DNA of 64,000 bases, taken from positions 72,286-136,285 of the forward strand of contig CAZHDW010000003.1 of assembly GCA_964531265.1 (NCBI GenBank), in the 5' to 3' direction. Below are positions 8,746-16,802 of this stretch, in pieces; the stretch's first letter is position 1, and the number at the start of each line of letters is the position of its first letter. Both the position numbers and the translations under genes were made by a program. Source of the DNA: Hominenteromicrobium sp964531265 (GTDB lineage Bacteria > Bacillota > Clostridia > Oscillospirales > Acutalibacteraceae). A model generated the notes under the pieces. That model did no database searches, was not told where the DNA came from, and saw only the letters and a list, made by a program, of their open reading frames with translations.

Positions 8746-10131
8746 GTGAAAGAAAAACTACTTAAGCTGATCGAACCGAAAACCACGCTGAGCGAAGATC
8801 GTAAGCTCTTTTCAAACAACGACATAGCAAAGCTCGTCATACCGCTGTTTTTCGAGCAATTGCTGGTCATGCTTGTTGGTATTGCGGATACCTTCATGAT
8901 AAGCTATGCCGGTGATGCTGCTGTGTCCGGTGTGTCCCTTGTAAATATGTTCAACACCATATTTATATATCTTTTCACTGCTTTGGCTTCGGGCGGCGCG
9001 GTGGTAGTCAGCCAGTATCTCGGCAGTCGGGATAGGAAAAACAGCAATCGCTCGGCGGGGCAGCTCCTAGCGGTTATAACGCTGCTTGGCCTTGTAATGA
9101 TGATCGTTTCGCTCATCTGGAACAGGCAGATACTCGGCTTTCTTTTTGGCGGTGTTGAGGGCTCGGTAATGGAGGCCGGTGTCACTTACCTCAGAATTTC
9201 CGCCGTGGCATTCCCGTTCATGGCCGTGTATAATTCGGGTGCGGCGCTGTTCCGCAGCATGGGTAAAACGAAGTACACCATGTACATTTCAATTATCGCA
9301 AATATCATAAATCTTGTCGGTAACTCCATCGGTATATTCGTGCTCCATGCAGGTGTGGCCGGCGTTGCATATCCAACCCTCATATCCCATATTTTCTCCG
9401 CCGTAGTTATTACTGTGATGTGCTTTGACAGAAAGTATGCCGTGTATTATGATATGAAGGACATCCTGCGCTTTGACGGCGGCATGATAGGCAGAATAAT
9501 GAAGGTAGCGGTGCCGAATGGTATAGAAAACGGCCTTTTCCAGCTCATCAAGGTGGCTCTCAGCAGCATTACCGCAATGTTCGGCACAGCACAGATAGCC
9601 GCAAACGGCATTGCGCAGAGCTTCTGGTCGCTGGCAGCGCTCATGGGCGTGGCACTCGGGCCGGCCTTTATAACAATAATCGGAAGATGCATGGGTGCCG
9701 GTGATGTTGAAGCAGCGGAGTATTACATGAAGAAGATGACACGTCTGACGCTTGTGGCATCGGTGCTCTGGAATGCGCTTGTTCTGGCGGTAACACCGTT
9801 CTTCATGCGCTTCTATCCCTTGGGCGAAGAGGTGATTTCACTTGTGATATGGCTGGTAGTGATTCACAATGTCTTCAATGCGATACTCTATCCGTTCTCG
9901 GGAGTAATGTCCAACGGCCTGCGTGCAGCGGGAGATGTCAAGTATGCCATGTACGTGTCAATCATTTCGACTGTGGCCGCAAGACTGCTGCTTTCCGTTG
10001 TGTTCGGAATATGGCTCAATATGGGCGTTATAGGAATCGCACTTGCGATGTGCAGTGACTGGGCAGTGAGAGCCGTATGCGTCTACGCACGCTACAGGTC
10101 GGGCAAGTGGAAGCAGCACAAAGTCATATAA
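8746..10131 (+). CDS. MATE family efflux transporter
   Basis: A 461-residue inner-membrane protein with about 12 hydrophobic helices in two homologous halves; GIADTFMISYAGDAAVSGVS near residue 46 is the typical MATE helix 1-2 region. It would export cationic drugs or metabolites using Na+ or H+. It starts at GTG with AAAGGAA ten bases upstream. It is followed after 37 bases by an aldo/keto reductase in the same direction. Confidence 0.9.
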   Translation: MKEKLLKLIEPKTTLSEDRKLFSNNDIAKLVIPLFFEQLLVMLVGIADTFMISYAGDAAVSGVSLVNMFNTIFIYLFTALASGGAVVVSQYLGSRDRKNSNRSAGQLLAVITLLGLVMMIVSLIWNRQILGFLFGGVEGSVMEAGVTYLRISAVAFPFMAVYNSGAALFRSMGKTKYTMYISIIANIINLVGNSIGIFVLHAGVAGVAYPTLISHIFSAVVITVMCFDRKYAVYYDMKDILRFDGGMIGRIMKVAVPNGIENGLFQLIKVALSSITAMFGTAQIAANGIAQSFWSLAALMGVALGPAFITIIGRCMGAGDVEAAEYYMKKMTRLTLVASVLWNALVLAVTPFFMRFYPLGEEVISLVIWLVVIHNVFNAILYPFSGVMSNGLRAAGDVKYAMYVSIISTVAARLLLSVVFGIWLNMGVIGIALAMCSDWAVRAVCVYARYRSGKWKQHKVI

Positions 10132-10168
10132 TTAAGCATTAGCTGATTTACATGAAAGGAAGAGTAAT

Positions 10169-11146
10169 ATGAAATACGCAGAGCTCGGAAATTCTGGAAT
10201 TAAGGTCTCCCGTGCGTGCATGGGCTGCATGGGGTTCGGCGATGCCGCCGCAGGTATGCATAATTGGACTCTCGGCGAGGACGAGAGCCGCGAAATCATA
10301 AGGTACGCATTGGAGCAGGGAATCAATTTCTTTGATACCGCGATAGGCTACCAGGGAGGAACGAGCGAGCAGTATGTTGGCCGCATTCTGCGAGATCTCG
10401 CAAGGCGCGAGGATGTTGTGGTTGCGACCAAGTTTCCGAGCCGCAACCCCGAGATGAAGCTTTCAGGGCAGGAATACGTCACAAAAATGCTCGACACGAG
10501 CCTTAAAAACCTCGGTATGGACTATGTTGACCTCTACATCCTGCATATGTGGGACTATAATACGCCCCTCTATGAGATAATGGATGGCCTGAATAACGCG
10601 GTGAAGGCCGGAAAAGTGCGCGCAATAGGCGTGTCAAACTGCTATGCATATCAGCTTGCAAAGGCAAATGCATTGGCGGAGAGGGAGGGCTTTGCGAAGT
10701 TCGTTTCGGTTCAGGGACACTATAATCTGATCTTCCGTGAGGAGGAGCGCGAAATGGCGAGGCTGTGCAGGGAGGATAATATCGCAATGACTCCGTACAG
10801 CGCTCTGGCCGCCGGAAGACTTTCCAGAATGCCCGGTGAAACAACGAAACGCCTTGAAATGGACGCGTTTGCAAAGACGAAGTACGACGCAACGGAGGAA
10901 CAGGACAATGCGATAATCCTGCGTGTGGCGGAGCTTGCCAAAAAATACGGCAGAAGCATGACGGAGATTGCGCTTGCATGGCTGTTGACTAAGGTGACTT
11001 CGCCCGTCATAGGCATGACTAAGCCGTCCCATGTCGACGGAGCGGTGAATGCCGTGAATATCGAGCTTTCCGAGCAGGATTGTGCATATCTTGAAGAGTT
11101 GTATGTGCCGCATAAGCTCGTCGGAGTTATGGCGAATAACCGATAA
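10169..11146 (+). CDS. aldo/keto reductase
   Basis: A 325-residue NADPH-dependent reductase of the AKR superfamily. The tetrad is visible: Asp in NFFDTAIGYQGG (near residue 54), Tyr five residues on, Lys in VVATKFPS (near 90), and His in LYILHMWD (near 122). IGVSNCYAYQLAKA near 152 belongs to the nucleotide-binding half. It resembles the YdbC/IolS-like group. Ribosome site AAAGGAAGAG ahead of the ATG. It lies immediately before the DUF1861 and glycyl radical region but has its own spacing, so a shared role is only possible. Confidence 0.88.
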   Translation: MKYAELGNSGIKVSRACMGCMGFGDAAAGMHNWTLGEDESREIIRYALEQGINFFDTAIGYQGGTSEQYVGRILRDLARREDVVVATKFPSRNPEMKLSGQEYVTKMLDTSLKNLGMDYVDLYILHMWDYNTPLYEIMDGLNNAVKAGKVRAIGVSNCYAYQLAKANALAEREGFAKFVSVQGHYNLIFREEEREMARLCREDNIAMTPYSALAAGRLSRMPGETTKRLEMDAFAKTKYDATEEQDNAIILRVAELAKKYGRSMTEIALAWLLTKVTSPVIGMTKPSHVDGAVNAVNIELSEQDCAYLEELYVPHKLVGVMANNR

Positions 11147-11206
11147 CCAATGAATCCATTGACAAAATAGACGAATATTGCGTCCTTTTATCATAGCATT
11201 TGCTAA

Positions 11207-11235
11207 TTGAATGCCGGTTTTTGCTGTGCTAAAAT
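11207..11235 (+). promoter_or_regulatory. promoter of the DUF1861 gene
   Basis: TTGAAT (11207-11212), 17-base spacer, TAAAAT (11230-11235), 51 bases before the start codon. Confidence 0.6.
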
Positions 11236-11286
11236 AGCATCAGATGAGTGGCTGGGGAGCCACGTTGTATGAAAGGATGCGATAAA

Positions 11287-12246
11287 ATGTCTATTCAGGA
11301 GCAGAAGGAGCTCTTTGAGCAGCAAAAGGCTGGAAAGATATATGAGAGCAAAACACTGGTTTTTAACGGTGTGGACGGCTTTGATGTTTACAATTGCTCG
11401 GTTCCGTTTTCGTTCAACGGAAAGACGTACATGTACGGCAGAGTGGAGCGGCGCGCGGAGTGGGCACGCTCATGGGTAAGACTTTTCGAAAAGACGGGCG
11501 AGGACGAATACACGCTTGTGCCGGAGCATATGATCTATCAGCTTGAGGATCCGTTTGTAAGTATCATTCATGGCGAATTGGTGCTTGGCGGCACGCATGT
11601 GCGCAAGAGAAGCGGCGAGATAGATACTTATTACGGCTATTTCTACCGCGGTACCGATATTAATGATCTCGACTACTTCACGACAGGCCCGGATTATATG
11701 AAGGACATCAGACTGGTTGAACTGTCTGACGGACGCATCGGAGTCTTTTCAAGGCCGAGAAACGAGGAGATAGTCAAAAAGTACGGCAGCGAATCAATGA
11801 TCGGCTTTGCCATTATCAATGACCTTGATGAGCTGACGGATGATGTTATCTTTAACGCAAAGCCGATAGAGGGTATCTTCGACGACGGCGAATGGGGCGG
11901 ATGCAATCAGCCGATACTACTTGAAAACGGCAAAATAGGCATAATCGGCCATCAGAGCTACATTCAGCCGCTTGAAAACGGCGAGGAGCTTTCCGTATAC
12001 GTGAACACAGCCTTTGAGTTCTCACCGGACACCTTTGAGGTGACGCATAACAGGGTCATCGCAACACGCTCCTGTTACCCCGACGGCCCGGCAAAGAAGC
12101 CGAATCTTGTGGATTGCACCTTCACCTCCGGTATGGTAATGAGGGAGGACGGCAGGGCGGATCTCTACGGCGGCATGGGCGATGTGCACGAGGGCAGGAT
12201 AGTCATTGATTATCCGTTCAGTGCTCCGCCGGCAAAAATAAACTGA
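11287..12246 (+). CDS. DUF1861 family protein (MTP-1 like, beta-propeller glycosidase-like)
   Basis: A 319-residue protein matching my memory of the DUF1861 family: FNGVDGFDVYNCSVPFSFNG near residues 26-45, YGRVERRAEWARSW near 50-63, and YQLEDPFVSIIHGELVLGG near 84-102. These repeats resemble the five-bladed propeller of GH43, GH68 and GH130 proteins. The function is not established; a mannoside phosphorylase-like or glycosidase-like role is a guess. The ATG at 11287 follows AAAGGATG at a good distance. It has its own promoter and terminator. Confidence 0.8.
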   Translation: MSIQEQKELFEQQKAGKIYESKTLVFNGVDGFDVYNCSVPFSFNGKTYMYGRVERRAEWARSWVRLFEKTGEDEYTLVPEHMIYQLEDPFVSIIHGELVLGGTHVRKRSGEIDTYYGYFYRGTDINDLDYFTTGPDYMKDIRLVELSDGRIGVFSRPRNEEIVKKYGSESMIGFAIINDLDELTDDVIFNAKPIEGIFDDGEWGGCNQPILLENGKIGIIGHQSYIQPLENGEELSVYVNTAFEFSPDTFEVTHNRVIATRSCYPDGPAKKPNLVDCTFTSGMVMREDGRADLYGGMGDVHEGRIVIDYPFSAPPAKIN

Positions 12247-12255
12247 CAGAAAACA

Positions 12256-12290
12256 ATCCGCAGTCCTAAGCGACTGCGGATCATTTTTTA
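12256..12290 (+). terminator. intrinsic terminator
   Basis: Perfect 10-bp stem ATCCGCAGTC / GACTGCGGAT, then CATTTTTTAT. Ends the DUF1861 transcript. Confidence 0.92.
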
Positions 12291-12399
12291 TGGCTCGGTA
12301 AGCCTCAGCTCTGTAATTAAGACGAGAATGAGCATTACCGGCAAATCTTACAAAACTCTGAAGAAAGCTTAACGCTTCCCAAAGAAAACCGGAATTCTA

Positions 12400-12428
12400 T
12401 GGACAAAAAATATATATTCTGCTATTCT
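12400..12428 (+). promoter_or_regulatory. promoter of the glycyl radical operon
   Basis: TGGACA (12400-12405), 17-base spacer, TATTCT (12423-12428). The transcript would have a leader of about 150 bases. The 300-base gap 12282-12583 holds this promoter and the terminator-like hairpin below and nothing else that I recognise. Confidence 0.5.
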
Positions 12429-12466
12429 TGATTCGAAAAAGGTTTTAGATATATCGACTGCGACGC

Positions 12467-12500
12467 GCCGTGCCTTCCTCCTGTGGGGCACGGCATTTTT
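12467..12500 (+). terminator. leader terminator (possible attenuator)
   Basis: GCCGTGCC / GGCACGGC stem with 12-base loop, followed by ATTTTTCTG. It lies after the predicted promoter and before the first gene of the glycyl radical operon, so read-through must be possible for expression. No leader peptide, T-box or RAT motif was recognised. Alternatively it belongs to an unrecognised small upstream transcript. Confidence 0.65.
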
Positions 12501-12583
12501 CTGTTTATTATCGGATTGCTTTCTTACTTCTCGTGCTGTATAATGAAAAATACAGTAAGAGCTTTGAAGCGGAGGAAATTTAT

Positions 12584-13591
12584 ATGGAATACAGAACACT
12601 TGGAAAAACAGGACTCAGAATATCCCGTGTGGGCTTTGGCGGAATCCCTATTCAGAGAATAGACGCAGAGGGCACTGCACAGCTCATGAAGATGCTCGTT
12701 GAGAGCGGCGTAAACTACATAGATACTGCTCGTGCATACACAGTAAGTGAGAGCTATCTCGGTGAGGCTCTTGAGGGCATAAGGGATAAATTCATACTTG
12801 CTACAAAGAGCATGGCGCGCACAAAGGAGGCAATGGCGGCGGATATCGACACCAGCCTTAAAAATCTGCGTACAGACCATATAGAGCTCTATCAGGTGCA
12901 TAACCCGAACATGCAGCAGCTTGAGCAGGTCATGGCCGAGGGCGGTGCGCTGGAGGCTCTTTTTGAGGCGAGGGATGCCGGGAAAATAGGGCATATCGGA
13001 CTTACGGCACACTCAAAGGAGGTCTTTGAGAAAGCTCTGGAGCTCGACTGGGTGGAAACGATAATGTTCCCGTACAACATCGTTGAAACACACGGTGAGG
13101 AGCTGATACATGCATGTGCAGAAAAGAATATCGGCTTCGTCGCAATGAAGCCCCTTGCAGGCGGCGCTATCGAGAACGGTACTCTTGCCATGCGCTTTAT
13201 AGCGGCAAATCCCGATGTTACGGTGATAATTCCCGGCATGGCGGAGGCAAAGGAGATAGAGGAGAATATTTCCGCTGCGGCATGTACCGAAGAGCTCAGC
13301 GAGGCGGAGCTTTCGAAAATCGATGCAGTGCGTGAGGAGCTCGGTACTCAGTTCTGCCGTCGCTGCAATTACTGTGCACCATGTACAGTCGGCATCAGCA
13401 TACCGAATGTGTTCCTTTTTGACGGTTATTTGCAGAGATACGGTCTTGAGGGCTGGGCAAGGGAGAGATATGCAACCTTGGCGGTAAAGGCCTCGGGCTG
13501 TGTAGAATGCGGTGCATGTGAGCCGCGCTGCCCGTATGGACTGCCGATACGCGAAATGCTCAAAAAGGCAGCAGAGGATTTCGGAGAATAA
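12584..13591 (+). CDS. aldo/keto reductase with C-terminal 4Fe-4S domain
   Basis: A 335-residue AKR of the ferredoxin-fused type. Residues 1-260 hold the barrel: YIDTARAYTVSESYLGEAL (Asp and Tyr near 48-53), ATKSMARTKEAM (Lys near 76) and LYQVHNPNM (His near 109). The tail carries CRRCNYCAPC near residue 270 and CVECGACEPRCPYGLPI near 310, together a cluster-binding set. Such enzymes reduce aldehydes or ketones with ferredoxin or NAD(P)H. It is the first gene of the operon with rhaM, the activase and the glycyl radical enzyme (gaps of 8 to 27 bases). The start at 12584 has GGAGGAA upstream. Confidence 0.85.
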   Translation: MEYRTLGKTGLRISRVGFGGIPIQRIDAEGTAQLMKMLVESGVNYIDTARAYTVSESYLGEALEGIRDKFILATKSMARTKEAMAADIDTSLKNLRTDHIELYQVHNPNMQQLEQVMAEGGALEALFEARDAGKIGHIGLTAHSKEVFEKALELDWVETIMFPYNIVETHGEELIHACAEKNIGFVAMKPLAGGAIENGTLAMRFIAANPDVTVIIPGMAEAKEIEENISAAACTEELSEAELSKIDAVREELGTQFCRRCNYCAPCTVGISIPNVFLFDGYLQRYGLEGWARERYATLAVKASGCVECGACEPRCPYGLPIREMLKKAAEDFGE

Positions 13592-13618
13592 ATTCTTTAA
13601 AGTAAAGGGGAAGTTGTT

Positions 13619-13930
13619 ATGCGCAAGAGCTTTAAGATGAAATTGTATCCCGGCATGGCGGAGGAATACGAGAGACGCCACAATCTTCTTTGGCCGGAGA
13701 TGAAGGACATGATACATTCCCATGGCGGACATAATTACAGCATTTTCCTCGATGAGGAGACCATGGTGCTGTACGGGTACATAGAGATAGATGACCCCGA
13801 GCTTTGGGCAAAGAGTGCCGATACCGCTATTAACCGCAAGTGGTGGGATTTTATGGCGGATATCATGGAGACCAATCCGGATAACAGCCCGGTAAGCATC
13901 GACCTTAAGCCCGTTTTCCACCTGGACTGA
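13619..13930 (+). CDS. rhaM: L-rhamnose mutarotase
   Basis: A 103-residue protein, the usual RhaM length. MKLYPGMAEEYERRHNLLWP (residues 7-26) carries the catalytic His of the ferredoxin-like fold, with IFLDEETMVLYGYIEI near 41 and NRKWWDFMADIM near 70. RhaM interconverts alpha and beta anomers of L-rhamnose, and some relatives act on other sugars. No rhaA, rhaB or rhaD is present in the window, so its job here may differ from the standard rhamnose pathway. Ribosome site: AAAGGGGAAG. Confidence 0.9.
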   Translation: MRKSFKMKLYPGMAEEYERRHNLLWPEMKDMIHSHGGHNYSIFLDEETMVLYGYIEIDDPELWAKSADTAINRKWWDFMADIMETNPDNSPVSIDLKPVFHLD

Positions 13931-13942
13931 CGGAGGAGCGTC

Positions 13943-14791
13943 ATGTCCGTGGAGGGTATAGTCTTTGATATAGAGGAGTTTGCCGTGTTCGACGGCCCGG
14001 GGATAAGGACGGCGGTGTTCCTCAAGGGCTGTCCGCTCAGGTGCAATTGGTGTCATAACCCGGAGGGGCTTTCCGTAAGGCCGCAAAGGGTCGTGTCGAG
14101 CCTCTGTAAGGGTTGTGGTCGCTGTCATGAGGTGTGCGAAAGCCCGGAGCACTGTATCGGCTGCGGAAAATGTGTGGATGTCTGCCCCACGGGATGCATC
14201 AGCATTGCGGGAAAAAGCTGTACAGCGCCGGAGCTTGCGGAAAAGCTTTCGGTGAATAAGGATATCCTCAAAATGAACGGCGGCGGAATAACCTTCAGCG
14301 GCGGAGAATGCACGATGCAGGCTGATTTCATGCTGGCTGTTCGTGAAAGAATGCCGGATGTACATTTTGCCATTGAGACCTGCGGCTATTGCGACAGCGA
14401 TACCTTCAAAAGGGTCATTGACAGTATGGAGCTCATTATGTTCGATATAAAGCACACCGATGCGGCTGAGCATAAGAGGTACACCGGGGTGGACAATGCG
14501 CTGATAAAGCGCAATCTGGATATTCTCATCGACAGCGGCAAGCCGTTCATAGCGCGTGTCCCGGTGATTCCGGGAGTGAATGATTCGGAGGAGAATTTGA
14601 CGGAAACCGCAAAATGGCTTGTGGGCGCAAAAAATCTTATCTGTGTTGAGCTTCTGCCATATAACAGGGCGGCAGGAGCAAAATACAGCAGTGTCGGAAT
14701 GCAATATGCCCCTGCGTTTGACGAGACGGTCTCTCCGAATATGCAGAGCGATTGTTTTTCGCGTTTTGGAATACCGGTAAAAATCATGTGA
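13943..14791 (+). CDS. glycyl radical enzyme activating enzyme (radical SAM)
   Basis: A 282-residue radical SAM activase. CPLRCNWC (residues 30-37) is the CX3CX2C cluster site. A ferredoxin-like insert follows with two 4Fe-4S sets: CKGCGRCHEVC and CIGCGKCVDVC (about residues 55-85), as in activases of decarboxylase- and lyase-type glycyl radical enzymes but not in pyruvate formate-lyase activase. MNGGGITFSGGECTMQADFM near 110 is the GGE region binding SAM. It would generate the Gly radical on the next gene product, which starts 20 bases later. Ribosome site GGAGG. Confidence 0.93.
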   Translation: MSVEGIVFDIEEFAVFDGPGIRTAVFLKGCPLRCNWCHNPEGLSVRPQRVVSSLCKGCGRCHEVCESPEHCIGCGKCVDVCPTGCISIAGKSCTAPELAEKLSVNKDILKMNGGGITFSGGECTMQADFMLAVRERMPDVHFAIETCGYCDSDTFKRVIDSMELIMFDIKHTDAAEHKRYTGVDNALIKRNLDILIDSGKPFIARVPVIPGVNDSEENLTETAKWLVGAKNLICVELLPYNRAAGAKYSSVGMQYAPAFDETVSPNMQSDCFSRFGIPVKIM

Positions 14792-14811
14792 GACCTGGGA
14801 GGAGCATCACA

Positions 14812-16794
14812 ATGAACGATATCAGACGCGAGCTTTCGGCGGAGCGCTTTGAAGAGCTTGCAAAAGAGATACAAAGGCCGGAAATGCCGCTTTCCGTAAG
14901 AGCGGCGCATCGTCTCAGACTTTTTCTTGAGGAGGAAAGCATAGTAAAGAAGCCGGGTGAGAGGATTCCCTGTTGGCGCACGCTGATATCCTTTCCGGAT
15001 ATCTACGCAGAGGGCGAGAGGGAGAGCCTGCAAGGCGGGCATTATATCCATGAGCAGGGCAGAGTGTGCAATCTCTCAAGCGATTGGGAGGGCGTTATAG
15101 GCGAGGGCCTCATGCCGCGCCGCAATATGGCTGAGGAAAACCTGAAAAACGGTGTCGGCGATGCGGATTTCCTGAAAGCCGCGATAATCACCGTGGATGC
15201 CGTTATAGCCTATGCCGACAGGTATGAAAACGCGGCACTTTCCCGTGCGGTGCGATACGGCGCCGAGCATTTTGAGGATGCGCTTCAGCTTATGAGGGTG
15301 CTGCATTTTGCACTGTGGGCCTCGAATGTATACCACAATACCCTCGGAAGATTCGACCAATACATGTGGCCGTACCTCAAAAATGATCTTGCCGAGGCTG
15401 TTTTGGACGAGAGCGGCGCACTTTCGCTGTTGGAAGAGTTCTTCCTGTCCTTTAATAGGGACAGCGACCTGTACACGGGAATGCAGCAGGGCGATAACGG
15501 CCAGAGTCTCATGCTCGGCGGCTGTGACAGTGAGGGAAGCTGTGCGGTGAACAGGCTTACATATCTCTGTCTTGACGCAAGCCTCAATAATCGCCGGATA
15601 GACCCGAAGATCAATCTGCGTGTGGACAGGAGCACTCCTATAGAGCTCTACGAAAAATGCACACAGCTTACAAAGCAGGGACTCGGATTTCCGCAGTACT
15701 CAAATGACGATGTAGTCATACCGGCGCTGGTTAATTGGGGCTACAGCCTTGAGGATGCGAGAAATTATACGGTTGCGGCCTGTTGGGAATTCATTGTGCC
15801 GGGTGTCGGAATGGATATACCTAATATCGGCGCGATATGCCTTGCGAATGTTGTGAATGACTGCATCCGTGGGGGACTTGCCGAATATAAGAGCTTTGAG
15901 GAGCTTTTTGAAGCCTTTAAGCGTGAGCTGCGCGTGAGGGGTGAGGAGCTTGCCGAGTCCGTGAAGAACTTGTGGATAGAGCCGGCACCCTATCAGTCGG
16001 TGCTGATGACTGATTGTGTAAGGCGCGGCAGGGATATCAGCGAGGGCGCAAAATATAATAATTACGGCTTCCATGGAACGGGCATAGCGGACGCGGTGGA
16101 TCAGCTGTGCGCCGTTAAGGAGCTTATATACGATAACGGTGAAATGAGCGCGGAGGAATTCCTCAGTGCTCTTGAGAGTGATTTTGCGGATAAGCCGGAG
16201 CTCTTGAAGCGTCTGAGATCGGATATGCCGAGAATGGGGCGCGATGTAAGCGCCGAGCCGGTGGCAGAGGCGGTACTGAATGCATTTGCCGATGCACTGA
16301 GCGGCCTTAAGAACGAGCGTGGCGGTCTTTTCCGTCCGGGTACTGGTTCGGCCATGTACTATGTATGGCACGCGAGAAATGCCGTCATGCTGGCTGACGG
16401 ACACAGGCCGGAGGAGGATTTTGCCGCAAACTTCTCCCCATCACTGCTGCTGAGGGATGCAGGCCCGCTTTCCGTAATACGTGCGTTTTCATGTAAGGCA
16501 CTCAGCCGCGTATGCAACGGTGGCCCGCTTACTCTTGAACTGCATGATACCGTTTTCCGCAATGAGGACGGCATCAGAAAGGCGGCGCAGCTTGTGCGCA
16601 CCTTCATCCAGATTGGCGGACATCAGCTTCAGCTTAACGCCATAAGCCGCGAAACTCTTCTCGATGCACGCGAGCACCCGGAGAAGCATAAGGATCTGAT
16701 AGTGCGTGTTTGGGGCTGGAGTGGTCATTTTGTGCAGCTTGATACGTCGTATCAGGATCAGATAATCGCGAGAACGTCATACATGGCGATCTGA
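14812..16794 (+). CDS. short glycyl radical enzyme (lyase/dehydratase-like, substrate unknown)
   Basis: A 660-residue glycyl radical enzyme, about 100-200 residues shorter than most characterised members. The thiyl Cys324 is in NYTVAACWEF, with Glu326 in the CxE arrangement shared by dehydratases, lyases and decarboxylases. The radical Gly635 is in RVWGWSGHF, where the usual Tyr is Trp; LNAISRETLLDAREHPEKHK precedes it as in the family. It cannot be pyruvate formate-lyase, which has adjacent Cys residues at the active site. The operon (reductase, rhamnose mutarotase, activase, GH127) suggests a sugar or sugar-derived diol as substrate. The ATG at 14812 has GGGAGGAG upstream. Confidence 0.9.
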   Translation: MNDIRRELSAERFEELAKEIQRPEMPLSVRAAHRLRLFLEEESIVKKPGERIPCWRTLISFPDIYAEGERESLQGGHYIHEQGRVCNLSSDWEGVIGEGLMPRRNMAEENLKNGVGDADFLKAAIITVDAVIAYADRYENAALSRAVRYGAEHFEDALQLMRVLHFALWASNVYHNTLGRFDQYMWPYLKNDLAEAVLDESGALSLLEEFFLSFNRDSDLYTGMQQGDNGQSLMLGGCDSEGSCAVNRLTYLCLDASLNNRRIDPKINLRVDRSTPIELYEKCTQLTKQGLGFPQYSNDDVVIPALVNWGYSLEDARNYTVAACWEFIVPGVGMDIPNIGAICLANVVNDCIRGGLAEYKSFEELFEAFKRELRVRGEELAESVKNLWIEPAPYQSVLMTDCVRRGRDISEGAKYNNYGFHGTGIADAVDQLCAVKELIYDNGEMSAEEFLSALESDFADKPELLKRLRSDMPRMGRDVSAEPVAEAVLNAFADALSGLKNERGGLFRPGTGSAMYYVWHARNAVMLADGHRPEEDFAANFSPSLLLRDAGPLSVIRAFSCKALSRVCNGGPLTLELHDTVFRNEDGIRKAAQLVRTFIQIGGHQLQLNAISRETLLDAREHPEKHKDLIVRVWGWSGHFVQLDTSYQDQIIARTSYMAI

Positions 16795-16802
16795 GGTGGA
16801 GT

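Noticed and set aside
13013..14704. Long open frame on the reverse strand (563 codons)
   Set aside because: It lies antisense to rhaM, the activase and the reductase, which are well supported; no ribosome site and no family resemblance.
14812..16794. Assignment as pyruvate formate-lyase
   Set aside because: It has a single active-site Cys with CxE and no adjacent Cys pair, and the activase has ferredoxin inserts.
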